Below, piece after piece: positions 37,529 through 47,183 of a stretch of DNA of 64,000 bases. A program made the translations under genes and the position numbers. The stretch comes from a bacterium (GTDB taxonomy: Bacteria > Cyanobacteriota > Vampirovibrionia > Obscuribacterales > Obscuribacteraceae), in assembly GCA_016124935.1 (NCBI GenBank), contig WGMS01000003.1:62001-126000 (forward strand). Direction: 5' to 3'. Within the stretch, counting starts at the first letter, position 1. Each line of letters opens with the position of its first letter. The notes under the pieces were generated by a model. The model saw only the letters and a program-made list of their open reading frames with translations. It was not told the origin of the DNA and made no database searches.

Positions 37529-37828
37529 CTACCACATCTCATCATCCGGCAACCACTCCAATATCTCCGGCGGACGGCGAATCTCCTCCAGAACTTCGTA
37601 GGTCTCGGAAGCCACGTTCGCCCGGGGCGCTTTCAAGGGCACGGACAAAACCTTGATAGTAAGTGCCCTGGAACCCAGCTCTATGTGAACTTTGTCACCT
37701 TCCCGCACGGTAGAGGCAGACTTGGCCGGTTTATCGTTGATATAGACACGCCCCTGTTCACAGGCCATCTGGGCAACCGTACGCCTTTTGATCAGGCGAG
37801 ATACTTTCAACCATTTATCGAGACGCAA
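37529..37828 (-). CDS. S4-domain RNA-binding protein (Hsp15/RqcP-like)
   Basis: This protein of 99 residues begins RLDKWLKVSRLIKRRT and has an S4 RNA-binding domain (GRVYINDKPAKSASTVREGD). Small stand-alone S4 proteins such as Hsp15 and RqcP bind stalled 50S subunits with peptidyl-tRNA. I place the start at the TTG at 37828 with GGGGA upstream; the longer frame has an unrelated leader. It is convergent with rpoD. Confidence 0.85.
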   Translation of the reverse strand: MRLDKWLKVSRLIKRRTVAQMACEQGRVYINDKPAKSASTVREGDKVHIELGSRALTIKVLSVPLKAPRANVASETYEVLEEIRRPPEILEWLPDDEMW

Positions 37829-38041
37829 AACAGGAAATCCCCACTTGGTACAAAGAAAGCTAATTATAGACAAGAACGGAAACCCGGAAGAGATAGAGCC
37901 GAACGGCAATACACTTGACATGACAGCTACCGGCAGTCGCCAAGGGGATTTTAACTTTGAAAACAGAGCAATAGAGAATAAAAGGCTTTTCGCGTATCCT
38001 GTCTAGAGGTAGTATATCTGCTGTACAAATCTGGTGTCCCG

Positions 38042-39469
38042 GTGCGAATTTCCCACTATTTACCAAGCAACCAGATACGGTTCCAACACAATTACGGCAT
38101 CATGGCTTCTATGGTCATTTTGCTTGTCACGCTTCTTTTGCTGGGAGGCTGCGGCAAGCACGAGGAAGAGGCCGAGGAAGCTGAGTCCAAAACTATAACC
38201 GGACCCCGGGTCCTGAAAGTAACCGATGACGTCATCAAACGCCTGGAGCTGAAGACCGAAGTCGTTCAAAAACGACCGGTAGCTGTCCCCCTTCATCTCA
38301 CAGGCAGAATCGAGCCCGATGTCCAAAAAGAGGTGGACATCAGCACAAGGATGTCCGGCCGAGTGACGGATATTCCAGTCAAACCAGGCGAGTACGTCAA
38401 TAAAGGTTCGGTGGTGGCACTGATAGACAGCCGCGAAATTTCGGACCTCCAGTCCCAACTGCTGGAAGGCAGAGCGAAGCTGAGAATCGCCGAGCTCCAC
38501 GTAGAAAGAGAGCGTCAGATCTTCGAAGAGCAAGTACGACGACCGACCCAGCTGATAACAGCAAGAGCCCTCTATAACGAAGCCAAGGTTCAAAAAGAGC
38601 TGGCTGAGTCAGAATACAAACGTCTAAGCGGTCTCTATCAGGAAAAAATCGCCGCCACCAAAGACTATGTGGCAGCCAAAGCGACTCTAGCCAAAGCCCA
38701 GGTCAACTTCGAAGAATGCCAGGCCAATCTCGCCAGAGAAGAGCACCTCTACAAAAATCGAGCCATGCTCAAAAAAGATTATCAACTGGCCCAGGCCGAA
38801 GCAGAGCGAGCCAAGAACCATGTAAAGATGCTCACCCAGCGACTACAGTTTCTAGGTTGCGATCAGAATATGATCAACAAAGTGCTCAGCACCGGTCAAA
38901 TTGGCGGCATCGTCAGAGTTATCGCGCCCATAGGCGGCATCGTCACTTTTCGGGATGTGGCCATCGGCGAGCAAGTCAAACCTGATCGGCTTATCTTCAC
39001 CATAAGCGATATGTCTACCATGCTTTTGAGAGTCGACCTGCCCGAGGTTGATTTAGGCAAAGTGAAACTGGGAGACAAGGTCAAAATCCATATCGCCAGC
39101 TATCCGGGCGAAACTTTTGAGGGAACGGTGAGCTATATAAGTGTCCTGGTCAACCAGAGCACGAGGACGGTGGCGGTTCGCGCCCGGCTCGACAACGTCA
39201 AAGGTCTGCTAAAGAAATTCATGTTCGCCGAAATCGAACTGGAAGGTACCCCCGAAACGGTACTCGCCTGTCCCAAAGACGCCATTCAAGAACACAGCGA
39301 CGAAAAGATTGTATTCGTGAAAACGCCGGAAGGCTTTGAAGAACGCCGGGTAAAAGTGGGCTTCGAAGGAGAGAAGTTCTGTCAAATACTAGCAGGACTA
39401 TCGGAAGGCGAAGTTGTGGCAACCCAGGGCAGCCTTATGCTCAAGACGGAGATCTCGCAACTGCACTGA
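38042..39469 (+). CDS. RND efflux periplasmic adaptor, CusB/CzcB type lipoprotein
   Basis: The 475-residue membrane fusion protein has a lipobox (LLLLGGC) and the adaptor layout of barrel-sandwich, long helical hairpin and beta-barrel (SGRVTDIPVKPGEYVNKGSVVALI, then a coiled coil at about 140-280). It bridges the inner-membrane pump encoded 3 bases downstream with an outer-membrane channel. The GTG at 38042 gives a long leader; an ATG at 38102 would start close to the hydrophobic stretch. Confidence 0.9.
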   Translation: MRISHYLPSNQIRFQHNYGIMASMVILLVTLLLLGGCGKHEEEAEEAESKTITGPRVLKVTDDVIKRLELKTEVVQKRPVAVPLHLTGRIEPDVQKEVDISTRMSGRVTDIPVKPGEYVNKGSVVALIDSREISDLQSQLLEGRAKLRIAELHVERERQIFEEQVRRPTQLITARALYNEAKVQKELAESEYKRLSGLYQEKIAATKDYVAAKATLAKAQVNFEECQANLAREEHLYKNRAMLKKDYQLAQAEAERAKNHVKMLTQRLQFLGCDQNMINKVLSTGQIGGIVRVIAPIGGIVTFRDVAIGEQVKPDRLIFTISDMSTMLLRVDLPEVDLGKVKLGDKVKIHIASYPGETFEGTVSYISVLVNQSTRTVAVRARLDNVKGLLKKFMFAEIELEGTPETVLACPKDAIQEHSDEKIVFVKTPEGFEERRVKVGFEGEKFCQILAGLSEGEVVATQGSLMLKTEISQLH

Positions 39470-39472
39470 TAC

Positions 39473-42400
39473 ATGGTAGAAAAGCTCATTGAATTCGCCC
39501 TCAAGAACCGTCTGCTCACGGCCGCAGCCGTAGTAGGAATCGCATGTTTCGGGGTATGGAGCATGCTCAACATATCGGTGGATTCTTTTCCCGATGTAAG
39601 CAATGTCCAGGTTCAAATAATCACCGAACCGGAAAGTATGGCCACCGAAGAGGTGGAGAAACTGGTCACCTTTCCGATAGAGACAGGCATGAATGGTCTG
39701 CCTAAGATAACCAAGATCCGCTCCAACTCAAGCTTCGGCTTCTCTGTGGTAACAGTGATTTTCGAGGATGATGCCGATGTCTACTGGGCGCGCAACCTGG
39801 TCGATCTTCGACTGAGCTCACTCTCTTTACCGGCGGGTGTCCCAAAGCCCCAGCTCGGTCCGGTGGTCTCGACCTTCAGCAATGTCTACGACTATTATCT
39901 CGAGAGCGATAGACACGACCTGACCGAACTAAGAACCATTCAAGACTGGTTCGTCGCAAGACGCCTTCGTTCAGTGCCCGGCGTCGGCAATGTGGTCAGC
40001 TACGGCGGTTTCGTCAAACAGTATCAAGTGTTCGTCTCACCGCCTGCTCTGAAAGGCTACGGATTAACCCTCAAAGATGTTTCCCAGGCGCTTGCCGCCA
40101 ACAACGTAAACGCCGGAGGCAATTTCATCGTCCGGGGCGGAGAAGAGGTAATCATCCGCGGTATCGGTCTGATTGAAGGTATAGAAGACATCCGCAATAT
40201 CGTTCTCAAAGAACAGGACGGCGTTCCGGTCAAAGTAGGCCAGGTGGCGGAAGTACGCATAGGCCCGGCATTCCGCCGAGGCTCAGCCTCTATGAACGGC
40301 AAGGGAGAAGCCGTCACCGGCATGGTCCTGACCCGAAAAGGAGTCAATACCAAAGCGGTGGTGGAGCTGGTTAAAGAACGCATCAAAGAGATTCGCAAAG
40401 AACTGCCCGAAGGCGTCACTCTCAAGCCTTACTATGACCAGACCGAACTGGTTGAGAAAACCATCGAGACCGTCAAAGAGATACTCTTTTTCTCCGGCGG
40501 TCTTGTGATAGTGGTGCTTTTCGCCGCGCTCCTTCATATCCCAAGCGCCCTTATAGTCTCGGTAATAATTCCTCTGGCGCTTCTATTCAGCTTCATCCTC
40601 ATGAAGTTCACCGGTCTGTCCGCCAACCTCATGACTCTCGGCGCTGTCGACTTCGGTGTCATAGTCGATGCCGGCGTGGTCATGGTCGAGAATATTTTTC
40701 GCCATCTCGCGGAAGCTTCCGAGCGCGATGAGCCCCCGTCGGCAGAGGACAGGCTTCAAATAGTCTCTAACGCTGCCAAAGAAGTGGGCAAACCGATAGT
40801 CTTCGCCATCGCAATCATTGTCGCGGTCTATCTGCCGCTCTTCACCCTGGAAGGGGTGGAGGGCAAGATGTTCCATCCCCTCGCCCTCACCTTTATCTAC
40901 GCCTTAGTAGGCGCGCTGCTCTGCTCCCTTACCCTCATCCCCTTACTCTGCTACTGGTTCATGCGGGGCAAAATCGTAGAAAAGCACAGTCCCATAGTCA
41001 CCTATGGCAAAAGGATTTGCAGCCCCAGCCTCTTTCTTTCGATGAAATACCCCAAGACCACCATAGCCATCTGTGTGGCTATGCTGGCAGGTTCGCTATG
41101 TATTTTACCCTTCCTGGGCTCCGAGTTTATTCCCAGTCTCGATGAAGGCTCCATACTGCTCAGAACCAAAGTGGCACCGAGCACCTCTCATATCGAGGCA
41201 AGGAGAGTCATAACCCTGGTAGAAAAGGAGATCATGGCTTTCCCTGAAGTAGAGGTAATCGTCTCCAGAATCGGTCGCTCCGGAATGGGCGGAGATCTGG
41301 AAGGGGTAGACAATGCCGACATATATATCGGGCTCAAACCGCATTCCGAATGGAAAACAACCAAGGTCAAAGAAGAACTGGTCAATGAAATGGCCAAAAG
41401 ACTGGACCATATCCCCGGCTTGATCTACAGCTTCTCCCAGCCGATTGGCGACATGATCGATGACCTCATTGCCGGTATCAAAGCAGATTTAGGTATCAAG
41501 ATATTCGGCAAAGATCTAAAAACCGTAGACAAAATCGCCTCCGAAATAATGGCGATTGTAAGCGACGTACCCGGCGCCGCCGACATTCAGAAAGAACAAA
41601 TTCTCGGTCTACCTCAGCTCAGCATCAAGTTGAATCGCAAAGTCATAGCTCGTTATGGCCTCAACGTCGAAGACATTCAAGAGATTATTCAAACTGCCAT
41701 CGCCGGAAAGATAGTCACTGAAGTGGTAGAAGACACCCAGCGCTTCGGTCTGGTGCTGCGTTTTCCGTATCACCTCCGAAACACTGTAGAAGATATTGAA
41801 TCGATTCCGGTGGAGACTGCATCAGGCGCGAGGATACCGCTTAAATCCCTCGCCACCATTACCATGCCCCGGGGTACGGTAATGGTCAACCGGGAGGAAG
41901 GCGAGCGCCGCACCGCCGTTCTGGCCAATGTCCGTGGTCGAGATCTCGGTAGTTTTGTGGAAGACTGCCAGAAGCGGGTGGCGGAGAAGGTCAAGATTCC
42001 AAAAGGCTACAGAGTCGTCTGGGGCGGACAGTTCGAAAACCAACAGCGTGCCATGGCTCGCTTGACCCTGGTTGTGCCCATCGTATTGCTTCTGATTTTC
42101 ATCCTGCTATTCGCTTCTTTCAACTCTCTTAAAAACGCCGGTCTGATTATGCTCAACGTACCCTTTGCCATGGTCGGGGGTATAGTCGCCCTTTTTCTCT
42201 CGCATCAACCGGTATCTGTGCCTGCAATCATAGGATTCATCGCCCTATTCGGAGTATCCGTGCAAAACGGGGTGATTATGGTCAGCTACATAATGCAGCT
42301 GCAAGAACGCGGTCTGAGAGTGAAACATGCCGCTATCGAAGGGGCGAAAGTGAGGCTGAGACCGGTTATCATGACGGCACTGGTGGCGATAATGGGGCTT

Positions 42401-42559
42401 TTGCCCAAGATCTGGTCCCACGGAACCGGTGCCGAAATCCAAAGGCCGCTTGCCACCGTGGTTCTCGGCGGTCTGGTCACATCTACCTTTTTGACCCTTG
42501 TAGTACTACCGACAATCTATAGCTTGATCAATAAAGACGAGCACAGGCATGGAGTGTAG
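39473..42559 (+). CDS. Heavy-metal-type RND efflux pump, CusA/CzcA family
   Basis: This 1028-residue proton-driven pump has twelve membrane helices in two halves. The HME-RND proton-relay signature in TM4 is present (AVDFGVIVDAGVVMVENIF near 391-409), with both Asp and Glu kept. Lobes with PSLDEGSILLRTKVAPST and ADIYIGLKP fit CzcA/CusA. The metal cannot be set from these motifs. It is a unit with the adaptor gene upstream. A TolC-family gene lies 2.7 kb downstream on the other strand. Confidence 0.94.
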   Translation: MVEKLIEFALKNRLLTAAAVVGIACFGVWSMLNISVDSFPDVSNVQVQIITEPESMATEEVEKLVTFPIETGMNGLPKITKIRSNSSFGFSVVTVIFEDDADVYWARNLVDLRLSSLSLPAGVPKPQLGPVVSTFSNVYDYYLESDRHDLTELRTIQDWFVARRLRSVPGVGNVVSYGGFVKQYQVFVSPPALKGYGLTLKDVSQALAANNVNAGGNFIVRGGEEVIIRGIGLIEGIEDIRNIVLKEQDGVPVKVGQVAEVRIGPAFRRGSASMNGKGEAVTGMVLTRKGVNTKAVVELVKERIKEIRKELPEGVTLKPYYDQTELVEKTIETVKEILFFSGGLVIVVLFAALLHIPSALIVSVIIPLALLFSFILMKFTGLSANLMTLGAVDFGVIVDAGVVMVENIFRHLAEASERDEPPSAEDRLQIVSNAAKEVGKPIVFAIAIIVAVYLPLFTLEGVEGKMFHPLALTFIYALVGALLCSLTLIPLLCYWFMRGKIVEKHSPIVTYGKRICSPSLFLSMKYPKTTIAICVAMLAGSLCILPFLGSEFIPSLDEGSILLRTKVAPSTSHIEARRVITLVEKEIMAFPEVEVIVSRIGRSGMGGDLEGVDNADIYIGLKPHSEWKTTKVKEELVNEMAKRLDHIPGLIYSFSQPIGDMIDDLIAGIKADLGIKIFGKDLKTVDKIASEIMAIVSDVPGAADIQKEQILGLPQLSIKLNRKVIARYGLNVEDIQEIIQTAIAGKIVTEVVEDTQRFGLVLRFPYHLRNTVEDIESIPVETASGARIPLKSLATITMPRGTVMVNREEGERRTAVLANVRGRDLGSFVEDCQKRVAEKVKIPKGYRVVWGGQFENQQRAMARLTLVVPIVLLLIFILLFASFNSLKNAGLIMLNVPFAMVGGIVALFLSHQPVSVPAIIGFIALFGVSVQNGVIMVSYIMQLQERGLRVKHAAIEGAKVRLRPVIMTALVAIMGLLPKIWSHGTGAEIQRPLATVVLGGLVTSTFLTLVVLPTIYSLINKDEHRHGV

Positions 42560-42595
42560 AATAGATTTAATTCTATAAAACGGCTCCAGATCCTA

Positions 42596-43408
42596 TTGAA
42601 AATTCGTCCACCTGAATCAGCTCTGTATGCGACACTTCTTGCATTTGTCCTGCCGCCTAGCGCCATCGCGGCAGACTCAACAGAAAACGGCTGGGTGCTT
42701 CTTCAAAGAACTCCGATCGGCATGTACAACGTTTTCATCGGCAAAAGCAAAGTGCGAATAGAAGAGGCGAAAACACACTATTTCATTATCTCTAAAGCAC
42801 CGGACTGGAACGTCTATGCATTCAGAAAAGATCACCGCACCATCTGCAAATTAAGCTCGCAAAAGTGGGAAGCAGAAGGACTCTTCACCATGAACGAACG
42901 CAACTTCGTCAAAAAAGTAAATTCGAAGGTGAAGCCACAATCCAGAACAATGAACAACATCAACTATCTGGAATACAAGATACCTTTTAGACAAGCGCGT
43001 CGATTCTCTAATGGCAAAATCTTGAACATGACGGCTTTCATGAGTCCCGAGACCAATGTCAAAAAAATCCACTCCACCGAGATGGATCTACTGGTATCGC
43101 CAATGGTTTCCACAGATCCAAACATAGCCCGAGTCCTCGGCAGTCTTTTTGTCGTTCCCATCGGTGCCGGCGCCCCTATAAAATTCACGATCAAATACGA
43201 CAACGGCGCGGAGCACAATCCTCTTCTGACCGCTCGCATTCGCCAGGTTCCTCTTAAAGCGGATCTTTTTCAAGTCCCCGGCGGATACAAAACGGTAACG
43301 AACATACAGCGAATCACAACAGGCTACAGAGCAGGCGAGATCGATGACATGATCAATGATCTCGGGCTCGGAAGCTCTTTCGGCAAAGAGAAGAAGACGA
43401 AGCCGTAA
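42596..43408 (+). CDS. Secreted protein of unknown function
   Basis: The 270-residue protein starts at TTG with no strong ribosome site. It has a signal peptide (LYATLLAFVLPPSAIAA). The mature part has FIGKSKVRIEEAKTHYFI and VYAFRKDHRTICKL, with alternating strand-like patterns. No family is recognised. It follows the RND pump by 36 bases, so co-transcription and a role with the efflux system are possible. Confidence 0.65.
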   Translation: MKIRPPESALYATLLAFVLPPSAIAADSTENGWVLLQRTPIGMYNVFIGKSKVRIEEAKTHYFIISKAPDWNVYAFRKDHRTICKLSSQKWEAEGLFTMNERNFVKKVNSKVKPQSRTMNNINYLEYKIPFRQARRFSNGKILNMTAFMSPETNVKKIHSTEMDLLVSPMVSTDPNIARVLGSLFVVPIGAGAPIKFTIKYDNGAEHNPLLTARIRQVPLKADLFQVPGGYKTVTNIQRITTGYRAGEIDDMINDLGLGSSFGKEKKTKP

Positions 43409-43427
43409 AATCCAACCTGATTCAATT

Positions 43428-43631
43428 TCAATTCTCTTTATCTTTGCGAGGCTTCCACTGCAGGGTACAGACACCGTCTTTGCACTTCCAGTCAAGATCT
43501 GTAAGACAGCTAAGACCGCTCAGTCCGTCAGCACTGCTGGAATCGATCTCTTTAGAAGCAGCATCGGATCTGGTGTCACCAGACATAGACATGCGACTCA
43601 CTTTCTTCATCTCCTCATACTCGTTAATCAT
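43428..43631 (-). CDS. Small hypothetical protein
   Basis: A 67-residue frame starts at an ATG with GGGGTGA just upstream. The product is Ser/Asp/Lys-rich with three cysteines near the end (LSCLTDLDWKCKDGVCTLQW). No family is recognised. It fills an otherwise empty gap between plus-strand genes. The frame could be real, but support is limited. Confidence 0.4.
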   Translation of the reverse strand: MINEYEEMKKVSRMSMSGDTRSDAASKEIDSSSADGLSGLSCLTDLDWKCKDGVCTLQWKPRKDKEN

Positions 43632-43826
43632 CACATCACCCCAAAAACAGAACACGCGAAAGAAACCCGACGCTCGCTTTTGATTCACCTGTATAGGTAA
43701 GCGAACATCAATCAAAATTTCACAGACATTCTGAAAAGACGCCACCGAAGACAATCTGTTCCCATAGCTAGCGTTCATAAAAGGCCATCGTCCGATAGAA
43801 TTAGACCGTATATGCTAAGAGACTGA

Positions 43827-44279
43827 TTGAGCTGGGAGCTAAAACGAAGCTATATGGCAGTATATGAATATCCGATGTTGAAGAATCTGGGCGGCAAAAT
43901 GCTGGAGCTCAAAGAGGGCTATGCCCGGGCGGAGCTTCCCCTGAGCGAGAAAGTGATGCAACCGGTGGGGGTCTTTCACGCAGGAGCGATAACAACGCTT
44001 GCCGACGAGGTCGCCTCTGCCGCTATCCACGGAGAGCCGGTGGACCCGGAGAATATGAAAGGCAAGCTCTTTCCCTATTCTGTCCAGTTGAGCATCAATC
44101 TAATAACCAACGATCCGGTTGGGCCGATAAGCGCCGAAGCGAAGGTCTTGAAGCGCGGCCGGCTGACCATCGTCGATACATGGGTCTATACGCAAGAAGG
44201 CAAACTGGCGGCAACCATGCGCAGCACCCATATGATGGTCAATCCAAGAACCACCGGTCCCCATGATCGTTCAAAATGA
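43827..44279 (+). CDS. PaaI-like hotdog thioesterase
   Basis: This 150-residue hotdog-fold protein has GVFHAGAITTLADEVASAA, with the His and Asp/Glu positions used by PaaI-type acyl-CoA thioesterases. LNLxxxxPVGPISAEAKVLKRGR-like strands follow. It probably hydrolyses an acyl- or aryl-CoA of unknown identity. The start is TTG; an ATG nine codons later lacks a well-spaced site. Confidence 0.8.
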   Translation: MSWELKRSYMAVYEYPMLKNLGGKMLELKEGYARAELPLSEKVMQPVGVFHAGAITTLADEVASAAIHGEPVDPENMKGKLFPYSVQLSINLITNDPVGPISAEAKVLKRGRLTIVDTWVYTQEGKLAATMRSTHMMVNPRTTGPHDRSK

Positions 44280-44360
44280 TCTTTATATATAGATAGGCCT
44301 AATACATACCCGGCGGCGAAATGTTAGAAAATAGGCTTCTGCAAACATAAGGATCGGAAG

Positions 44361-45209
44361 ATGAAATCTCTTATGAAATCCAGCAAACTGGCCGCAGCAG
44401 GAACGATGGTCCTATTGTCCTGCCAGCTCTCTGCCTTCGCTTATCCAATAAGCATGAGCGAAGCTGCCATCGAAGGCAAACTCGCCACAGCCAACATAGG
44501 CATGCTCAAAATCCCCCGGGGCTCAGTCAAGCTAAAAGGCGATTCAATCAGTGTAGGAGCTGTGCCCGATTGGCTTTTCGACCGCCATGTGGTCCTCAAA
44601 GGGAAAGTTATAAGCACTCGCATGGAAGGCTCGAAAATCCAGGGACTCGCTTATTTTCTCGAAGGGGACTGGCTGAACAACCTGGATAACATACGCCGAA
44701 AAGATAATATAGAGCTGGACAATGGTACTGTCCTGGTCGGCAAAGTGCGCGCCGTCGAAGAAGGTGAGGTGGTGTTTCAGCTCAGCACCGGACCGGTCAA
44801 GAAGATAAAGAAAACAACCATAGCCAAGCTTGTCTCTCCGCGCTCCTATATTTTTGAGATTCCCGCCAATAATGTCAAAATAGACGCAGGCACAGGCTCT
44901 CTATCCGGAGATGCCGAGAATATCGCTTTCCTCACCACGATGAACGCAAAAAGCGGCAAGGGCTTCAATTGGCTGGCGAAGAAGACCCCGGTAGAGCCGA
45001 AGTCCCTGCTGGCAGGCACCGAGGGTGGTATCAGCAAAGCGCAACTCTCTACCCTGATTTTCCTGGATATCGCCAACACTGTAGCCCCGATTGTAATTGC
45101 GCCTATCGTCGCCTCTCCCCTGGGTACGAAATCTGCCGACAGACAGTTGAACGAATTCAATCAATTCGAAAACATTCTCTCCACCGGCGGCACGGTTGTT
45201 ATTCCTTAG
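44361..45209 (+). CDS. Secreted protein of unknown function
   Basis: The 282-residue protein has a signal peptide (LAAAGTMVLLSCQLSAFA) and a GGAAG-type ribosome site. The mature part has beta-rich segments (LDNGTVLVGKVRAVEEGEVVFQL) reminiscent of an Sm-like or small barrel repeat. A hydrophobic helix lies near 235-255. The family is unknown. It is convergent with the TolC-family gene. Confidence 0.65.
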   Translation: MKSLMKSSKLAAAGTMVLLSCQLSAFAYPISMSEAAIEGKLATANIGMLKIPRGSVKLKGDSISVGAVPDWLFDRHVVLKGKVISTRMEGSKIQGLAYFLEGDWLNNLDNIRRKDNIELDNGTVLVGKVRAVEEGEVVFQLSTGPVKKIKKTTIAKLVSPRSYIFEIPANNVKIDAGTGSLSGDAENIAFLTTMNAKSGKGFNWLAKKTPVEPKSLLAGTEGGISKAQLSTLIFLDIANTVAPIVIAPIVASPLGTKSADRQLNEFNQFENILSTGGTVVIP

Positions 45210-45229
45210 CTTTCGTGCCTATCCAGGCT

Positions 45230-47002
45230 CTAGTCTTCTTCAAGTAGAGGGGTACCGCATGCCATCTCGAGTTCGGTGAAGGCTTTTTGATAGAGCGTAA
45301 TCGCTTCCAGATAAAGACTGCGGATCTGAACGTTGTTCTGCTGAGCTTGCAGCGTCGAGGTTATGTCCGACTGACCGACCTCGTAAGAGCGCCGGGCCAG
45401 ACGGGCAACTTCATAAGAATCTGCCAGTACGTGATCTTCATAGACTTTCAGCCATTGCCTGGCAGCCAGCACATTGTTATATGCCGACGAGACCTCGGCG
45501 GTGATAATGTTCTTTTGAGCACCATACTCGTACTTCAACTGCCTGCCCTGGGCTTTGAACTCGGCGATATCGCCCTGGTTGAAGCTGGTTATCTGAGTGG
45601 GAACGCTCACCCCCACATAATAAGCGTTCAATTTCGGACCTACTGGCGGGTTACCCGCAGACGACTGCCCGATCCAGAACTGCGGGGTGGGAGCGATGTC
45701 GCCTATGGTTCTTCGCATATTGGCTTTGTTTAAGACCAGGTTTTGATTGATGGTTTTCAGTTCATATCTATTTTCCACCGCCCGGGCGATGAAGCTATCT
45801 AAAGAAGGCATCGGTCTCGCGAAATCCGGCAACAACGGATTGCGAACATCGACCGCCCCTTTCATATCCTTTGTCCGCAAGAATGGCGGCAATCTGGGGA
45901 CGTTTATATCTTGCTCCGGGGCGCGCCCCATGATGATATTCAATTGTTGCTTGGCTCGAATCACCCGACGCAGCCCTACTCTGCGCTCCACGTCATAGCG
46001 AGATTCGGCCAGGCGGGCTTTGAGCAAATCGAGTTCCGGCACATCACCGGCGGCGAACCGCTTTTCGGAAACCACCCGTAAACGGTGGGCAAGATCGTAA
46101 AGGCTGGTGAGGGTTTCCAGAGTTTCTTGAGCCACCACCACCTCGGTATAGGCGCGTCGGACATCGGCCCGCAAGAGCCATAATTGAGCCATGAGCTCTA
46201 GCTTACGAGCACTCACCGATTGCTTGGCGACTAATAGCCGGAAAACCAGCTTCCAGGGCGGCTCCCAGTTAAAAACCGAACCCAGACGACGGTTCTGCTC
46301 CGCCCGCACCCCTTCGTCATAAAAGAACTGGGGACTGGGCTGCTCGGTGGCTCGGGCAAAGAGCGCCTTGGTCACCGGCAGATAGGCTCTCATAGCGGCA
46401 GCCCTGGGGCTTTTTACCAGAGCTTCATCTAAACAGGAAAAAATAGAGAGACCACCTGTCAGGTTTTTACGATCGGCGCGCCTGTCATCGTCAAAGCGAA
46501 TCACCCCCATCGGCTTCAGGGTCGAAGACTGGCTGGGCTTGGTCGATGATTGAGTGGTCTGAGCGGAAGGTTGACTGTTGCTCTCTTCCGGCTTATCCAG
46601 AGAAATAGGCGCTCTCAAATTGACCTTTCCTTCCCCGGGCGGCTGCATGTCGAAATCCGGCGTAGTCTTATCCGGCTCTATCTCAATTCTCTGACTCTTC
46701 TCTGCGCCATTCGTCCCTTGCTTCGGCGGGTCGGCATTGCCTGGACCCCGGGCGATAAGCTTCTTAAAAGGAATTAAATCCCTGGCTTTCTGACTGATAT
46801 TATCCGGTTTTCGGGCTCCGGCTCTATTGCCGCCGGATGCCAAGAAGGAGGGGCTGGCGCCGGAAGAACCGATTTCCAGACAGAAAGCGTCCGGCACAGC
46901 ATAGAATAAGGCTGTGATAAATCCGGTCAGGACGGCTATTAGACTGGTTGGTAAGGTGCTCATTCCCCCACAGGATAACGCAAGGAAACCTCTGAAAGTC
47001 AT
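45230..47002 (-). CDS. TolC-family outer membrane efflux protein
   Basis: This protein of about 590 residues has a signal sequence, a Pro/Ser/Gln-rich disordered region (about 40-165), and two OEP repeats. The repeats have long helices such as RRAYTEVVVAQETLETLTSLYDL and SYEVARLARRSYEVGQSDI. It should be the trimeric outer-membrane channel for an RND or similar exporter; the HME-RND pair at 38.0-42.6 kb is the nearest candidate. The start is uncertain: ATGs at 47002 and 46963 are both possible. Confidence 0.85.
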   Translation of the reverse strand: MTFRGFLALSCGGMSTLPTSLIAVLTGFITALFYAVPDAFCLEIGSSGASPSFLASGGNRAGARKPDNISQKARDLIPFKKLIARGPGNADPPKQGTNGAEKSQRIEIEPDKTTPDFDMQPPGEGKVNLRAPISLDKPEESNSQPSAQTTQSSTKPSQSSTLKPMGVIRFDDDRRADRKNLTGGLSIFSCLDEALVKSPRAAAMRAYLPVTKALFARATEQPSPQFFYDEGVRAEQNRRLGSVFNWEPPWKLVFRLLVAKQSVSARKLELMAQLWLLRADVRRAYTEVVVAQETLETLTSLYDLAHRLRVVSEKRFAAGDVPELDLLKARLAESRYDVERRVGLRRVIRAKQQLNIIMGRAPEQDINVPRLPPFLRTKDMKGAVDVRNPLLPDFARPMPSLDSFIARAVENRYELKTINQNLVLNKANMRRTIGDIAPTPQFWIGQSSAGNPPVGPKLNAYYVGVSVPTQITSFNQGDIAEFKAQGRQLKYEYGAQKNIITAEVSSAYNNVLAARQWLKVYEDHVLADSYEVARLARRSYEVGQSDITSTLQAQQNNVQIRSLYLEAITLYQKAFTELEMACGTPLLEED

Positions 47003-47183
47003 GCATTTAGACGAATTTATAAGTATCGGCAAAGAAGCTTAAAAGCTATTTTCGCTCTCTTGCATTGGGATTCGCTTACAATTTGCTAACATTGAAGCCG
47101 GTTGTTTTCTAATTATCGTGGCAAGAAATCAGGAGAATCGGATACACACAATTGAGAAATAGTAGGCGGAAGTTTACCTATTA

